Shown: piece after piece, positions 45,460 to 56,048 of the stretch | Layout of the letters: every line of letters starts with the position of its first letter | How positions within the stretch are numbered: the stretch's first letter is position 1 | Source: an uncultured Methanomethylovorans sp. | GTDB lineage: Archaea > Halobacteriota > Methanosarcinia > Methanosarcinales > Methanosarcinaceae | Assembly (NCBI RefSeq): GCF_963678545.1 | Contig: NZ_OY782870.1 | Span: 2,728,001 to 2,792,000 of the forward strand | DNA: 64,000 nt | Reading direction: 5' to 3' | Program-made: the position numbers and the translations under genes | Notes under the pieces: model-generated | What the model was told of the DNA's origin: nothing | The model's database searches: none | Seen by the model: the letters and a program-made list of their open reading frames with translations, nothing else

Positions 45460-46752
45460 TCAAATATCAACATTCACTACATCAAGTTCCGTAACAGTTG
45501 CCTGTTTACCTAGCATCCCGGTAAGACTTGGAACAGTCCGCCCTTCATCACCGGACACAAGCTCCTTGACATAGAGACCGCCTTCGCACCTGACCCTCAC
45601 CATAGCATGGTCTGCTTCCGATCCTAAAAGTTCTATGGCATGCACATACCTTTTTCGGATTAGATCAGCCCTTCTGTGAGATACACGCTGGGGCGTTCTT
45701 TGCTGAATCTCTGCACCTGAAAGACTTTCCAGTGCTGATAGCAGTTCTTCCTTTGAAACTGGGTCAGTGAATGTAACTTTAAGGTTATATACTTTATCCG
45801 CATGAGCTGATTTTAGTTTCTCCACCATATCCTTTGATACGATCTGCAACCCATGCACTTCCACCTTACCGGAGGCATGAGAATTAATTGCCTCTTGAAG
45901 CTGTTTCAGATTAATAGTACGAACTTTCGGATTAATAGCCTCCACCACAAAAGGTCTGCCACTGCCAAGCATAAGAGCATCGATATCTTCCCTTCCCGCA
46001 CCGTGGAATGCAGTATCAGCTGCAGACGCTACAGCGATAACATCTTTTTTAATCAGCTCGTCTACAGATTCCGGATATTGCTTACCCGTAAAACCACATC
46101 TTTCGCATCCCCTTCCTTTACAATTACGACATGGCCATCTTGTTTGTGGAATCCCCCTTACAAGCTTCTTGTAGCGACCCTGGATGTAAAGAGACTTGAT
46201 CTGTAGACTTAGGGTTTCAGAAGCAAGATCAAGCATCACAACTATCCCGGGCTGCTCGAACTCAACAGTTTTGCCTGTTTTGGAAGCAATTAGTTTCCCC
46301 ACTTCTCTGTTCATTTCGGTCTTTAACTGTTCAGCATGAGCAATACCGCATTCACTCCAGAGGATCTCCTCATTCTCACTAAGAAGACCACTTACTTTGG
46401 TACCTACAAGGAAACTGGAATACTCGAAACCATCAAGTGCAGCAACAGCAAGATCTGCCCATTTTTCCAGATCATTGAACAAACCAAGGCATACCCAGCA
46501 ACGCTCGTCCTCTCCGCTCAAGCCTAGCACCTTACGTGCATAACTACAACTGGAAACAAGTTCCCGAAGAAGAGAATCCTCCCCTTCCTCTTTATGAATA
46601 CGGTGCCCTTCCATGGCAAGGGCCACCTTAAGGCTATTGCCTCTCTGGGCATTGGTAAGGCCAGTAGACAACTTTGCGAACTGCCTTCCCATGCAATGGT
46701 CACAGATCGGCCCTTCATGGATTATCATCTTAGCGGTATCGAATATGCTCAT
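45460..46752 (-). CDS. pus10: tRNA pseudouridine synthase Pus10
   Basis: The protein has 430 residues. The N-terminal domain has zinc-binding pairs (ICDHCMGRQFAKL and CWVCLGLF). The catalytic domain carries the Asp in GAGREDIDALMLGSGRPFVV. Another Cys-rich region, CRNCKGRGCERCGF, precedes it. It makes pseudouridine at positions 54 and 55 of archaeal tRNAs. The next gene, trmY, methylates the position-54 pseudouridine, so the two act one after the other. Confidence 0.93.
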   Translation of the reverse strand: MSIFDTAKMIIHEGPICDHCMGRQFAKLSTGLTNAQRGNSLKVALAMEGHRIHKEEGEDSLLRELVSSCSYARKVLGLSGEDERCWVCLGLFNDLEKWADLAVAALDGFEYSSFLVGTKVSGLLSENEEILWSECGIAHAEQLKTEMNREVGKLIASKTGKTVEFEQPGIVVMLDLASETLSLQIKSLYIQGRYKKLVRGIPQTRWPCRNCKGRGCERCGFTGKQYPESVDELIKKDVIAVASAADTAFHGAGREDIDALMLGSGRPFVVEAINPKVRTINLKQLQEAINSHASGKVEVHGLQIVSKDMVEKLKSAHADKVYNLKVTFTDPVSKEELLSALESLSGAEIQQRTPQRVSHRRADLIRKRYVHAIELLGSEADHAMVRVRCEGGLYVKELVSGDEGRTVPSLTGMLGKQATVTELDVVNVDI

Positions 46753-46807
46753 CTGATCACTCTGAATTTATGTCCTGGTCTTCTAATGGCAAACCAGCAT
46801 AAAACTG

Positions 46808-47422
46808 TTATCTTTCTATATGGCTTGTCGTAAGCCTATCAAGCTCATTATGTATAAGGATGATACAATGATCTGCATGTAATGAAAGCGGCCCTAAGGA
46901 GATAGTACCCGCAGACATTTCAAGTACAAGACTTTCCTCATCTTCCATAAGCCCAAGATGGTCCCCCAAAATGAAAACACCATCTTTGATCTCTTCAGCC
47001 ATGCGTCTTATATCTTCACCATCTTCCCTGAAATAGAATATTTTGCGACCGTCCCTGACAAATTCGTCCAGCAAGGTCTGCAGGTCAGCTTCACGCACCC
47101 ATACACCCGGTGTTGAGCGGATTTCGAGAGAAGAAATGTTATCTAATTCCAGAGCCTTTTTAATTAAGGCTCCTGCACTTCTTTCATCCGGGTTCAGATA
47201 GCGTACTTTTTCTCCATTGAAACGTATAAGCCTAGGAGAGTTCGGCTCACCCAGAAGTAGCAGGTGGGCTTGTACGTCCCTTCTCAGGTCATGAGATAGA
47301 AAAAAAACCGAGTTGATACATCTGCAGAGGATATCCATCCTTCCTGCAGAACCTGGCATATCATTAAGTGAAAAGCCACCCGTGGTTACAGCTTTATGTC
47401 CAATTATAATAAAATCCTGCAT
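46808..47422 (-). CDS. trmY: tRNA (pseudouridine54-N1)-methyltransferase TrmY
   Basis: This 204-residue SPOUT-class enzyme has DMPGSAGRMDILCRCI and VQAHLLLLGEPNSPRLIRF near the N-terminus and the knotted C-terminal SAM site near FILGDHLGL and LSLHADHCIILIHNELDR. It makes m1-pseudouridine 54 in the T-loop. The start at 47422 (MQDFIIIGH) has GGTGAG upstream and is preferred over 47434. It is encoded directly upstream of pus10, which supplies its substrate. Confidence 0.94.
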   Translation of the reverse strand: MQDFIIIGHKAVTTGGFSLNDMPGSAGRMDILCRCINSVFFLSHDLRRDVQAHLLLLGEPNSPRLIRFNGEKVRYLNPDERSAGALIKKALELDNISSLEIRSTPGVWVREADLQTLLDEFVRDGRKIFYFREDGEDIRRMAEEIKDGVFILGDHLGLMEDEESLVLEMSAGTISLGPLSLHADHCIILIHNELDRLTTSHIER

Positions 47423-47499
47423 GTTCTCACCCATTTAAAAGAATTAACTGTCCCTATATGTGTTTCTTACAGAAGATAGATTGAATATAATTATTACTA

Positions 47500-48858
47500 T
47501 CATATATCGTTGCTACTGGAGTATAGCCTTGCAATTATAGCTGCTTTATGGGCCACTTCTTCCGCAGTTTTACCAAAAAGTCGTATCATGGGTTCCTTAC
47601 CAACACTGCCTTTATCATATATGATATCAGGCACTTTATTCAAGGCAGTTGAATTGAAATTCCCAATTGCAAAGGTCACACCCCAATCCATAGTATTGAC
47701 CTGCTCTGGCTCATCACACCTGTCAAAGGAAGAGATCGTAAGCCCCATTTCTCTGCATATACACAGTACTTTTTCAGAGTAACTTAGATTGATAGCAGCC
47801 CTTATAGAAGGATCAAATTTCATAGCTGCAAGAACCATTCTTGCCACATGATTGCTGCCCCCTAATTCCACATTACCTGCAATATAGGGCATACATTTTA
47901 CACGTACGATCCGTCCGCTGACACCAACTACATCTGTCAAGGTAGATGCTTCGGAAATTGCCATGGCAATATTACAACCCACTTCTGCAATGAGTTTCCC
48001 GAATTCATTACAAGATACCAGAATATTGGCGGCTGAAATAGTATTTTGAAGAGTTTCATAACGTTGGGCATTTCTAAGAGTTGAACCCAATTGGTTCACA
48101 GGACCCATTCCACGACCTACTTTCGCACTGCTGACAATAGCCATTTCTATAAAGGATTTGGCAAGCATGGCAGCTTCGACTATAGAATGCCCCTTTGATA
48201 GAAATGCCGCTATAGACGCAGCATAGGTGCATCCAGACCCATGGGTGCCTCCTTCCAGGAACTTGCCTGGTACTACAGTGAATGTATCTGAAGCAGATTC
48301 ATATACCACATCAGATGCATCCAGATGGCCACCAGTGACAATAACTACTTCGACACCGGATTCTGCAATTAATTTGGCCGCTTTTTTTGCATCATTCACA
48401 TCTTTAATATCAATACCCGAGAGCGCACGTGCTTCATAGATGTTAGGAGTTACGACCTTACTAAAGGAAAGTAGCTTCTCTTTAAGTGCCCTTACTGCAT
48501 CTTTACGCAACAGATCACCACCAGCTTCAGCTGCCATCACTGGATCTACCACAAGAGATAATCCCTGAGATCTTGCGTCTTTTGACACAACTTCAATAAT
48601 CTCAGCAGAGGAGAGCATACCTGTCTTTGCCCATTTAACATCCATGTCAGAACATACAGCATTTATCTGTTCACTAATCACAAAAGGAGGTAGATCGTAA
48701 ATACTAAGTACACCCTTGGTATTTTGTGCAGTAACAGATGTTATCGCACAAGTGCCATGTACTCCTAAAGCTGCAAAGGTCTTGATATCGGCTTCAATAC
48801 CTGCACCGCCACCTGAGTCTGAACCTGCTATAGTTAGTACCACGGGAGTAATAGACAT
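47500..48858 (-). CDS. thiDN: ThiD-ThiN fusion for thiamine synthesis
   Basis: This 452-residue protein joins two domains. ThiD (1 to about 260) phosphorylates hydroxymethylpyrimidine: [30 protein letters not shown] and the C-terminal [12 protein letters not shown]. ThiN (about 270 to the end), a thiamine-phosphate synthase unrelated to ThiE, has [16 protein letters not shown] and the tail [16 protein letters not shown]. The ATG at 48858 has GGTGA upstream. A broken thi4 for the thiazole half lies 3 kb away. Confidence 0.93.
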   Translation of the reverse strand: MSITPVVLTIAGSDSGGGAGIEADIKTFAALGVHGTCAITSVTAQNTKGVLSIYDLPPFVISEQINAVCSDMDVKWAKTGMLSSAEIIEVVSKDARSQGLSLVVDPVMAAEAGGDLLRKDAVRALKEKLLSFSKVVTPNIYEARALSGIDIKDVNDAKKAAKLIAESGVEVVIVTGGHLDASDVVYESASDTFTVVPGKFLEGGTHGSGCTYAASIAAFLSKGHSIVEAAMLAKSFIEMAIVSSAKVGRGMGPVNQLGSTLRNAQRYETLQNTISAANILVSCNEFGKLIAEVGCNIAMAISEASTLTDVVGVSGRIVRVKCMPYIAGNVELGGSNHVARMVLAAMKFDPSIRAAINLSYSEKVLCICREMGLTISSFDRCDEPEQVNTMDWGVTFAIGNFNSTALNKVPDIIYDKGSVGKEPMIRLFGKTAEEVAHKAAIIARLYSSSNDI

Positions 48859-49108
48859 TATGTTCACCATTAGATATTTTTTTCACAAAAAACTGAAGAG
48901 ATAGAATATGGCAAGAGATATGGACAATGTCCTAAATACATTATGGTCAACGGACCCCTATGCCCCATGAATTAGATCAACAACATAAAACGCTATGTTC
49001 GATAGTTTTATATCTGACTATACACAATGGAGACCAATATAATGCTATCATTCCGTTGATACATATCATTTAGGACTACTTTGATTTATTTAGATGAGGC
49101 GGCTTTAA

Positions 49109-49324
<216 letters not shown>

Positions 49325-49438
49325 CATATTTAACCTATGATACTGTCTGAGGTTCACTTGATACACGGTTAACTTATAGACGGTACTTACCACGATAATT
49401 AATTAGAGAGACGAAAAAGTTCAACAAGGTGAAGATAA

Positions 49439-49609
49439 ATGTCAAAAGGTACTCCCTCAATGGGAAAAAGGCAAAAGCGCACACATGTTACATGCAGGCG
49501 CTGCGGTAGCGTATCACTAAACATCCATACAAAGCAGTGTACTGCATGCGGTTTTGGTAGGACACCACGTATGAGAAGTTACAAATGGGAACGTAAGTGC
49601 AAATTCTAA
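49439..49609 (+). CDS. rpl37e: 50S ribosomal protein L37e
   Basis: A 56-residue zinc-finger ribosomal protein: [19 protein letters not shown], the two Cys pairs CRRCG and CTACGFG, and the tail [18 protein letters not shown] lies seven bases before the ATG at 49439. It follows lsm and precedes purF. Confidence 0.95.
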   Translation: MSKGTPSMGKRQKRTHVTCRRCGSVSLNIHTKQCTACGFGRTPRMRSYKWERKCKF

Positions 49610-49640
49610 AAATAATACTATTCTCTCTTTTGGGGTATAG

Positions 49641-51056
49641 ATGAAAGAGGAATGTGGCGTAGTGGGTGTTGTGATGCAGAACCATGCATCTACAGACAAC
49701 CCCACCGCTCTCCAAATATACTATGCCCTTTATGCCTTGCAACACAGAGGGCAAGAATCGACTGGAATTACAGTACATGATGGGTTGCATATTAAATCCA
49801 TAAAGGGTATGGGATTGGTACCCGAAGTATATGTAAAGAAAGATCTGATAGAACTTAAAGGCAATGTCGGCGTAGGTCACGTAAGGTATTCTACCACCGG
49901 AGACTCAAAAATAGAGAACTGTCAGCCCCTTATTGTGAATTATAAGAGTGGAACTATAGCAATAGCTCATAATGGAAACCTTGCAAACTATAGCGCCTTG
50001 CGGGATGAATTAGAACTAGAAGGTCGAATATTTATCACTAATTCTGATACAGAAATAATTGCACACCTTCTGGTAAAAGAACTGTTGCGCCATGACCCTA
50101 TCCAGTCAATTTCCAATGTGATAAAAAGGCTTGTAGGATCCTATTCTCTTGCTATCCTCATCGATGATCAGTTGTATGCAGTTCGCGATCCACTTGGATT
50201 TAAACCGTTATGCATAGGAAAGATTGAAGGAGGATACATTGTTGCTTCGGAAAGCGTTGCAGTAGATACCCTCAATGGAAAGCTAATCAGAGAAGTGGAA
50301 CCTGGAGAGTTGATAGTCTTCAAAGAAGATATATTTGAGAGTCATCAGCTGGTTCAGGAAAAATATCATGCACACTGTGTGTTTGAATATGTTTACTTTG
50401 CACGGCCGGATTCTATCATCGATGGCAAGCTTGTCTATAATGTTCGCGAGAAGATAGGTAGAGAACTTGCACGTGAACATCCTGTCAAAGCAGATATTGT
50501 GTCACCAGTACCGGACTCAGGGATCACTTCAGCCATCGGATATTCATACGAGGCCAATATAAAATATAGCGAAGGACTTATGAAAAACCGATATATCGGC
50601 AGGACATTTATCCTTCCTGGCCAGGCAATGCGCGAAACTGCTGTACGCCTTAAGATGAATACTATTTCAGAGAACATAAAGGACAAAAAAATAGTTCTTA
50701 TAGATGACAGCATAGTACGCGGAACTACTTCCAGGCGTATTATTGATATGATGAAGAATGCAGGTGCAAAAGAGATACATGCACGCATTGGCAGCCCACC
50801 CATAGTAGCTCCTTGTTATTTTGGTATAGATATGGGCACAAGAAGTGAGTTGATAGCAGCCCATAAAACAATAGCAGGAGTAGAGGCTGTAATTAATGCG
50901 GACTCACTTGGATATTTAAGTATAGAGGGATTAGTACGTGCAATAGGCATTGAAAAAGAGAATCTGTGCCTAGCATGCCTGACAAGCGAATACCCATTGG
51001 ATATTCCAGGAGAATTCTGCCCACGTAGACAGCTCAAACTTGATGAATTCTCCTAA
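49641..51056 (+). CDS. purF: Amidophosphoribosyltransferase PurF
   Basis: The protein has 471 residues. After a short propeptide (MKEE) comes the catalytic Cys of the class II glutaminase domain (CGVVGVV), then LQHRGQESTGI and GHVRYSTTG. The phosphoribosyl half has the PRPP loop VLIDDSIVRGTTSRR and YIGRTFILPGQ. Cys in HCVFEYVYFARPD and in ENLCLACLTSEYP near the C-terminus agree with a cluster-type enzyme. It commits PRPP to purine synthesis. It lies 31 bases after rpl37e. Confidence 0.95.
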   Translation: MKEECGVVGVVMQNHASTDNPTALQIYYALYALQHRGQESTGITVHDGLHIKSIKGMGLVPEVYVKKDLIELKGNVGVGHVRYSTTGDSKIENCQPLIVNYKSGTIAIAHNGNLANYSALRDELELEGRIFITNSDTEIIAHLLVKELLRHDPIQSISNVIKRLVGSYSLAILIDDQLYAVRDPLGFKPLCIGKIEGGYIVASESVAVDTLNGKLIREVEPGELIVFKEDIFESHQLVQEKYHAHCVFEYVYFARPDSIIDGKLVYNVREKIGRELAREHPVKADIVSPVPDSGITSAIGYSYEANIKYSEGLMKNRYIGRTFILPGQAMRETAVRLKMNTISENIKDKKIVLIDDSIVRGTTSRRIIDMMKNAGAKEIHARIGSPPIVAPCYFGIDMGTRSELIAAHKTIAGVEAVINADSLGYLSIEGLVRAIGIEKENLCLACLTSEYPLDIPGEFCPRRQLKLDEFS

Positions 51057-51181
51057 TACTTTTTTTAGTGGTATATATTGAGCAATGAGATTAGAACCGA
51101 ATTCATATTAAAACATGTGCTAAAAAAAAAGAAGATTCAAAGGTAACCTTAACTTATAAAACATAGATGATTAAAATGAGG

Positions 51182-51253
51182 GGCCGGGATCGAGAGTCGA
51201 ACTCGAATCGTAGCCTCCACAGGGCCACAGGATAACCGCTACCCCACCCCGGC
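51182..51253 (-). tRNA. tRNA-His (anticodon GTG)
   Basis: Read on the minus strand, the acceptor stem GCCGGGG pairs with TCCCGGC, the anticodon stem TGGCC/GGCTA holds loop CTGTGGA with anticodon GTG, and the T arm is TCGAG-TTCGACT-CTCGA. The discriminator is C73, as expected for tRNA-His; G-1 is not encoded (the base before position 1 is A) and CCA is not encoded. A hairpin in the leader, CGTGTT/AACACG at 51269-51283, lies 16 bases upstream. Confidence 0.9.
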
Positions 51254-51386
51254 TCGAAGTAGGTATCACGTGTTGTTAACACGAGCACCCTATACATGTA
51301 TCTCTCTTACATAAACTTTTCCTTCCTGAAGTCCTGACAAAAGGCTAACAATGTGTGCCTTTAGACCCAGGTTTCGTACATATGAA

Positions 51387-52167
51387 TCAAGACCGCAATA
51401 TATCCAAAGCAATACTAGCCACTTTTTTACCAGACAGCATCATACCTCCGAAAATGGGTCCCATCCTAGGAGAACCTGAAACTGCAGTAGCAGCCATACC
51501 AGCTACCAAAAGGCCTGGATAAACTTCACCAGTGGCATCCACGACCATGCGTTCGCCTACCTCAGCCCACATTGGCTTTTCCCCCACCACAGGTTTTCCT
51601 TTGAACTTTGATCCTGGCACTTTACGCTGTACAGTGCTACACACGATAGAATCATGACCAGTTCCATCGACCACAAGCTTCGCACGGATAGCAAGAGGAT
51701 CTACAGGTAGTTTCCCCATAAATACCGGAACGCAATTAATAACCTAACCACAAACCCTATCATCCTCGCGGATCATGACATCTTCCACATCAACAAGATT
51801 GAATATCTGAGCACCTGCATCAATAGCCCCTGAAATCAATTTCCCCACAGCTTCTATGGAATTTGCAATATAGTAACCATCCTGATATTCCTTATGATTG
51901 ATACCAAAATCATCCAAGATACATATGGCCTCTTCCTGCACCACGATTCTAGGGAACATCATCCCACCGCCCCACATACCCCCTCCGATTGATAATTTCT
52001 TCTCGAAAAGCGCTGTTTTTATTCCGCTCTCAGCAAGATACCTGGCAGCCACCAGATTTGCAGGATCCCCGCCAACTAGTGCTACATCCACATCAGTATA
52101 TTCTAAAAAAACCTTAAAGTACTCCTCAACAATTGCCCTTGTAATAAATTACCTCATCAAGTTTAAT
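51387..52167 (-). pseudogene. thi4: Broken thiazole synthase / ribose-1,5-bisphosphate isomerase (Thi4)
   Basis: The frame covers almost the whole Thi4 protein: [57 protein letters not shown] and GMAATAVSGSPRMGPIFGGM. Lesions are visible. An in-frame TAG at 51746-51744 interrupts RVCG-VINCVPVF. An extra base near 52145 shifts the frame between LDEV and [10 protein letters not shown]. The start codon after a perfect AGGAGG is ATT at 52167. The nucleotide loop reads GGDPAN instead of GGGPSG. If UAG were read as pyrrolysine only one of these lesions would be rescued, so a pseudogene is most likely. Confidence 0.75.
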
Positions 52168-52239
52168 AAATATGCCTCCTAAAAAGATTTTAGACCCTGA
52201 TAGAAGGTATTTAACTTAAACCTGTTGCTGAACTGTATT

Positions 52240-54420
52240 TCAGGCTTTATTTAAGAGAATCCAGAATCTGCTACCTTTGCCTTCAGGATTATCCTCGACC
52301 CCCACATCACCATGATGTAATTCAGCTATTCTTTTAACAATGGCAAGGCCAAGCCCCGTACCTTTGACACCTTTCTTGGTGACCCTCTTGAATCTATCAA
52401 AAACGTAGGGTTTATCAGCGTCAGAAATACCTTCCCCCTGATCGCTAACAGCTACTTTCCACATACCGCCCTCATCGAAAATATAAATGGATATAGATGT
52501 GTTCTCAGAACTGTACTTCACAGCATTGGTAAGGAAGTTCGCAAATACTTCTTCAACTATAGGATTAACAGATGAACTATGAACTCCAGAAAAACGCATG
52601 AAAACTTCTATTTTCTTGGATTCCAGCATGGTTCGCAAGCTTTCAGTAACATTGCGCAGTAAATCACCAAGATCCATTATAGAAAATTCAAGCTCATCCT
52701 GAGATTCGAGTTTAGCGAATTTGGCTGCAGTATCGATCATATCAATGAGTTTGTTATCACTTTTCTGTATTCTTTCAAGCATTGTCTTTTTCCGCTCATT
52801 GTTTTCAATCTCGAGCAGTAGTTCTGTATATCCTTTAATAGCTCCTGCCGGATTTAGTAAATCATGGCGCAATATATCCGTGAATAACTCTTTCATTTCA
52901 TTTGATCGCTGTAGTTTGTCTGCATATTGTTTCAGGTGATCTTCCGACATTTTGCGTTGAGTTATATCCATAGCAGTTCCGGTTAGTCTGGAAGCTTTAC
53001 CTTCATTATCGAACTCTGTAGCTTTGCCCCTCACAAGAAGCCATTTTATCTCGTTATTTCTGGTCGTAACTCTAAATTCTTCCTCAAAGAATGGTAATGA
53101 TTGTTTGATACCCCTGAAAACAGAAATTACTTTATCTCGCTCCAGCTCATGGATCATTCCAGTAATTGATTTGAAATTCGGAGGAAGACTGGCAGCTTGG
53201 TAGCCAAGCATTTCAGCCCAACGCGTATTAAAAACAAGCTCATCAGTAGCTACATCCCAATCCCATATACCTAAGTCAGCACCATTAAGAGCAAGTTCCA
53301 CCCTATCCCTGATCTTTTGTAGTACCAGTTCTCTTTCTTTACGCTCGATAATGTTCCTGGCAACAGCAAGAACATACTCACTATCACCGTGTGCTATAAA
53401 AGTAACATTAATTTCTACAGGTATCTTTTTTCCATCTTTTGTCTTAAAACTTGAATCAACATCAAGATAGCTACTTCCACATGCCTCAAAGAAAGCTCCA
53501 GCCCAGAAATTGCCCACTGCATCCATTAGAATGTCAGGCTCCATCGACATGAACTCGGCCTTAGAATATCCTGCCTGAGCACAAAGTGTCTCATTAGCGT
53601 CGAGTAACTTTGAAGTATTTCGATCTATTACGATAATGTAATCATTTGATCGGTTAATGAGGTTCTTGAATAGAGAGATCTCATCTATGAACTTTTTCTG
53701 CACTATTGCTAACCTCAATAGCTCGGACAAAAAGATAAGATCAGAAGGTTCTTCTTCTAATGAAACGGTTTTTTGAGAATCTTCAATAGCTATGAACCCA
53801 AAAACGTCACCATCATCGACTATTGGGATCGCAATAAAAGAAATCTTTACCTGCGCTTGCAACAATTTAATATCAGGGGTTGCTTCCTTGACAGATGTAA
53901 TATCCCTAATATAGACAGATTTTTTATTTTTAATGCTGCTGAATATCAAAGGAAACATCTTCATCTTATAATTATGGAATACATCTTTTTCTCCATCTGC
54001 TCCACTTTTAGTCCAAAAGTACCTTCTTTTAGCTATATTCAGCGTACCTTGTAATTCATAGACTGAACACCTTGTGCAATCAGTTAGCTCACCAATTAGA
54101 CTTAATATATGAATAATACCGTCCTCTGTTCCAGAGAGAGGTGACAGAAGAGAAGTGATCTCTGGAAGTTCATATCTGGAACTATGAGAGGAAATATCTG
54201 GAGCCTGAGATACTGGAGACTCGGGAATAGCAGAATCTACAATTTTAGAAATATTAAAGGAATGATTGACTGAAATATAGATTACAAAAACGCAAACGCA
54301 GAAGATTAAGACCAATTCGATTTTAAGTGTTGTATTGGCATTTATCCCAATATAAGGCAGTATTGCAGACAACATAAATATAAGAACCATTGCATAAAAT
54401 TCTTTTGACCATGAAGTCAT
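52240..54420 (-). CDS. Membrane-anchored sensor histidine kinase with GAF and PAS domains
   Basis: The protein has 726 residues. Two N-terminal membrane helices (about 9-50) are followed by a GAF domain (about 85-240), a PAS domain (about 255-375: NDYIIVIDRNTSKLLDANET), a PAS-PAC (about 385-500), a HisKA domain with the phosphorylated His in LRHDLLNPAGAIKGY, and an HATPase domain (NFLTNAVKYSS, SDQGEGIS, GTGLGLAIVKRIAELHHG). The ligand is unknown. The stop-to-stop neighbour is thi4. No response regulator lies beside it; the nearest, MOD1, is 14 kb away. Confidence 0.9.
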   Translation of the reverse strand: MTSWSKEFYAMVLIFMLSAILPYIGINANTTLKIELVLIFCVCVFVIYISVNHSFNISKIVDSAIPESPVSQAPDISSHSSRYELPEITSLLSPLSGTEDGIIHILSLIGELTDCTRCSVYELQGTLNIAKRRYFWTKSGADGEKDVFHNYKMKMFPLIFSSIKNKKSVYIRDITSVKEATPDIKLLQAQVKISFIAIPIVDDGDVFGFIAIEDSQKTVSLEEEPSDLIFLSELLRLAIVQKKFIDEISLFKNLINRSNDYIIVIDRNTSKLLDANETLCAQAGYSKAEFMSMEPDILMDAVGNFWAGAFFEACGSSYLDVDSSFKTKDGKKIPVEINVTFIAHGDSEYVLAVARNIIERKERELVLQKIRDRVELALNGADLGIWDWDVATDELVFNTRWAEMLGYQAASLPPNFKSITGMIHELERDKVISVFRGIKQSLPFFEEEFRVTTRNNEIKWLLVRGKATEFDNEGKASRLTGTAMDITQRKMSEDHLKQYADKLQRSNEMKELFTDILRHDLLNPAGAIKGYTELLLEIENNERKKTMLERIQKSDNKLIDMIDTAAKFAKLESQDELEFSIMDLGDLLRNVTESLRTMLESKKIEVFMRFSGVHSSSVNPIVEEVFANFLTNAVKYSSENTSISIYIFDEGGMWKVAVSDQGEGISDADKPYVFDRFKRVTKKGVKGTGLGLAIVKRIAELHHGDVGVEDNPEGKGSRFWILLNKA

Positions 54421-54622
54421 TCGTTTTCAGAGCTCCTTGAGATAATAATCGACTAAAAGTTATGGAATATAATATATTAGTATCTATTATATTATTTTTG
54501 CTCCTTTAAACAAGCAAAATAAATAACAAAAAAGACTGATCAAAAGAAGGGTAAGTTTAATATCTGTAAGTACCTTTATGTGCGATTAGAAAACGAATAG
54601 AGTTGAGAGCATAGTTAGATCA

Positions 54623-55726
54623 GTGCAGCGTACAAACCACAAAAACAACAGAGAAGATGGTTTCGAACCAGTAGAATCAACAGCAGAACTTCTGGTCCTT
54701 GAACCGATAGGTTATCCATTAAGTAGCATATTGGATGATTATCCAGAAATAGAGAATACTGGAGTTTTTGAGTTTTATGCCCGAGAACAGTGGAATGGGC
54801 ACATTGCGCGCAAAGGCGAATACCTGTTTGACAAGAGGATGTATCCTGATTTTGCATACAAAATAAAAGAAGTAGAGCCTCCAGAATCAGTTATCGGCAT
54901 GGAAACCTCAATAATAGTGCACGAAGATAACGCTACTACCCCCACTGTGGAATTCCGCAGTAACGTTTGTTTTGACGATGTAATCGGACAACATACTGCC
55001 AAGCAAAAGTGCAAATTGATTGAGAAATATCTGGAACAACCGGAGAAATTCGGCAAGTGGGCACCACGTAATGTACTATTCTTCGGACCGTCAGGCACTG
55101 GCAAAACGATGCTTGCAAAAGCCCTTGCCAATAAGACAAATGTCCCCATAATTCCCGTAAAAGCTACACAAATGATAGGAGAATATGTGGGGGAGGGCGC
55201 AAGACAGATACACCAGCTATATGACAGAGCTGAAGACATGGCTCCGTGCATTATATTTATAGATGAACTGGATGCTATTGCGCTGGACAGGCGGCACCAA
55301 GAACTTCGAGGAGATGTTGCAGAAATAGTAAATGCTTTGCTTACTGAAATGGATGGAATAGTAGAGAGAGACGGAATTTGTACCATTGGAGCTACTAACC
55401 GTACTAACACCCTTGACCCCGCAGTAAGAAGCAGATTCGAAGAAGAGATAGAGTTTATATTACCTGACGAGGCAGAGAGGATCAAGATACTTGAAACAAA
55501 CATATCCACATTCCCATTACCTGTGACGGGCTTGGATGTAAAGAAGATCGCTGCAATGACAAAAGGATTTTCGGGAAGGGATCTTGTAGAGAAGGTTCTA
55601 AAAACAGCTTTACATCAGGCAATAATAGAAAATATGGAAGAAGTTACAGGAAAGCATTTTGAGGAATCAGTCGGGAAATTGCTCCAAAAGAATGGCACTG
55701 CACTGGATAATCGGATGTATTCCTAA
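54623..55726 (+). CDS. AAA family ATPase, proteasome-ATPase/Cdc48-like
   Basis: The protein has 367 residues with one AAA domain: Walker A FFGPSGTGKTMLAKAL, the pore-loop neighbourhood EYVGEGARQIHQLY, Walker B IIFIDELDAIALDRR and the second region of homology GATNRTNTLDPAVRSRF. The N-terminal 120 residues are unfamiliar (EPIGYPLSSILDDYPEIEN). The start is GTG at 54623 with only a weak ribosome binding site, so a later start is possible. It differs from PAN in lacking a coiled coil and the HbYX tail. The substrate is unknown. Confidence 0.82.
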   Translation: MQRTNHKNNREDGFEPVESTAELLVLEPIGYPLSSILDDYPEIENTGVFEFYAREQWNGHIARKGEYLFDKRMYPDFAYKIKEVEPPESVIGMETSIIVHEDNATTPTVEFRSNVCFDDVIGQHTAKQKCKLIEKYLEQPEKFGKWAPRNVLFFGPSGTGKTMLAKALANKTNVPIIPVKATQMIGEYVGEGARQIHQLYDRAEDMAPCIIFIDELDAIALDRRHQELRGDVAEIVNALLTEMDGIVERDGICTIGATNRTNTLDPAVRSRFEEEIEFILPDEAERIKILETNISTFPLPVTGLDVKKIAAMTKGFSGRDLVEKVLKTALHQAIIENMEEVTGKHFEESVGKLLQKNGTALDNRMYS

Positions 55727-55771
55727 GACAATACCATCATTTTTATTTAATACTCTAATTTAAGTGATCAT

Positions 55772-56038
55772 ATGGAAGATATCAGCGAATCAGACAGATT
55801 TGAATGTAAGATAATAAATATAATAAATAAGGGCGATTGGTATGGTGTCACCGTAGAGGAGATCGAATCTGGAGGTAGAGTATATTTCGGGAGAACAAAA
55901 CCGGAATTATTCAACTACAACCCAGGAAACATCCTGTATATCGGAGTTAAAGCCTTGAGCATACCACTAGAAGATAGAACAATGGAAGTGTCCCTTTACG
56001 ATAAGAATGATAACAGGCTTGATTGGACAATAATCTAA
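55772..56038 (+). CDS. Small conserved-looking protein of unknown function
   Basis: An 88-residue protein, mostly beta strands by pattern (DRFECKIINIINKGDWYGVTV, GRVYFGRTKPELFNY), compatible with a small OB or SH3-like barrel. No motif was recognised. It follows the AAA ATPase gene by 45 bases on the same strand with GTGA before the ATG, and may be its partner. Confidence 0.6.
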   Translation: MEDISESDRFECKIINIINKGDWYGVTVEEIESGGRVYFGRTKPELFNYNPGNILYIGVKALSIPLEDRTMEVSLYDKNDNRLDWTII

Positions 56039-56048
56039 ACCTTTACCA

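Noticed and set aside
51744-51746. TAG in thi4 as a pyrrolysine codon
   Set aside because: A frameshift and loss of the start codon in the same gene make decay more likely; the site is not one where Pyl is known to occur.
51387-52091. thi4 read as two separate genes, split near 51744
   Set aside because: Both halves lie in the same frame and together give one Thi4 protein; they are pieces of one broken gene.
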